A DNA stretch of 41,236 nucleotides. It comes from Synergistaceae bacterium. GTDB lineage: Bacteria > Synergistota > Synergistia > Synergistales > Aminobacteriaceae. Position numbers and translations under genes: made by a program. The stretch covers positions 1 through 41,236 of the forward strand of contig JAISUO010000102.1 of assembly GCA_031272035.1 (NCBI GenBank). Direction: 5' to 3'. This document shows, piece by piece, positions 41,013 to 41,236 of the stretch. The number at the start of each line of letters is the position of its first letter. Position 1 is the first letter of the stretch. A model generated the notes under the pieces. The model made no database searches. It worked only from the letters and a program-made list of their open reading frames with translations, and was not told the origin of the DNA.

Positions 41013-41059
41013 TTTCGGATATCCGACGGACGACCTGAGTCTGCGCCGGATATCCGAAA
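41013..41059. terminator. Long inverted repeat between convergent genes
   Basis: TTTCGGATATCCG (41013-41025) pairs perfectly with CGGATATCCGAAA (41047-41059), a 13-bp stem with a 21-base loop. Each arm contains CGGATATCCG, itself a palindrome. There is no clear T run on either strand. It lies 4 bases past the stop of the minus-strand oxidase gene, so a terminator or mRNA-end stabiliser is likely. Confidence 0.55.
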
Positions 41060-41063
41060 TAAA

Positions 41064-41236
41064 CTATTTCTCTTCCCGGATCAGCTTGCCGGGGTTCATG
41101 ATCTCCAGAGGATCGAAGGCCAGCTTGATCGCCCGGTGTATTCCCGCTTCCTCGGGGGTCTTGGACGCCAGCAGCGCGGGCAGCTTCAGATATCCCACTC
41201 CGTGCTCTCCGCTGCCCATCCCTCCCAGTTTCACCG
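41064..41236 (-). CDS. C-terminal end of FAD-linked oxidase (GlcD/D-lactate dehydrogenase type), partial
   Basis: The last 57 codons of a gene that continues beyond the window. The translated end has GSGEHGVGYLKLP and the closing motif IKLAFDPLEIMNPGKLI, which is the conserved C-terminus of GlcD-type FAD-binding oxidases acting on glycolate or lactate. TAG at 41064-41066 ends it. Its base composition is GC-rich again, unlike the preceding dicarboxylate operon. Confidence 0.88.
   Translation of the reverse strand, partial: VKLGGMGSGEHGVGYLKLPALLASKTPEEAGIHRAIKLAFDPLEIMNPGKLIREEK

Overview
The window is GC-rich, Gram-negative-type bacterial DNA. It carries a complete set of type II secretion (T2SS) genes except a prepilin peptidase, a YbhFSR-type exporter, a type III glutamine synthetase, an Mgl-type sugar importer, a selenium gene pair (yedE plus a yedF-like gene) and fermentation genes of the 2,3-dimethylmalate type. 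This mix suits an anaerobic, diderm, amino-acid-fermenting bacterium. My best guess is a member of Synergistota, but there is no rRNA or other phylogenetic marker here to prove it.

Layout. 1-218: palindromic repeat cluster. 219-3989 (minus): hybrid histidine kinase and HD-GYP response regulator, one operon. 4193-6322 (minus): glnN with its own strong promoter. 6418-11618 (minus): four-gene ABC exporter operon (two permeases, membrane-fusion protein, double ATPase). 11748-25219 (plus): a Wzy_C-type ligase and then the T2SS run J-K-L-M-N-C-I-D-E-F-G-H, which is almost a circular permutation of the textbook order C to N. 25331-27031 (plus): a short open frame with a perfect Shine-Dalgarno, an in-frame UGA at codon 10 and a SECIS-like hairpin directly after it, then a terminator-like hairpin, then yedE and the short yedF-like gene. 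27127-32573 (minus): mglBAC-type importer, a cyclase-family hydrolase and a zinc dehydrogenase. 32876-33967 (plus): a divergent second zinc dehydrogenase. 34111-35736 (plus): AAA-ATPase/PD-(D/E)XK protein with an apparent ACG start. 36052-36714 (minus): GntR/FadR-type regulator, divergent from 36850-40877 (plus): a lyase, both subunits of a LeuCD-type dehydratase and a dicarboxylate permease. 41064-41236 (minus): the 3' end of a GlcD-type FAD oxidase.

How the genes may work together. The kinase probably feeds a phosphorelay that controls cyclic-di-GMP hydrolysis by the HD-GYP protein. The T2SS exports unknown proteins, and the adjacent ligase may glycosylate pseudopilins or surface glycans. 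YedE and the YedF-like protein are selenium genes, and the UGA frame upstream could couple their expression to selenocysteine availability. This is the most novel-looking item in the window. The 36-41 kb cluster looks like a self-contained catabolic island: uptake of a branched dicarboxylate, (de)hydration, cleavage to pyruvate plus an acid, and control by the divergent GntR protein through an exact FadR-type operator match.

Recurring small-scale structure: three genes contain in-frame 15-bp tandem duplications, and a 24-bp promoter-like sequence recurs in at least three intergenic regions.
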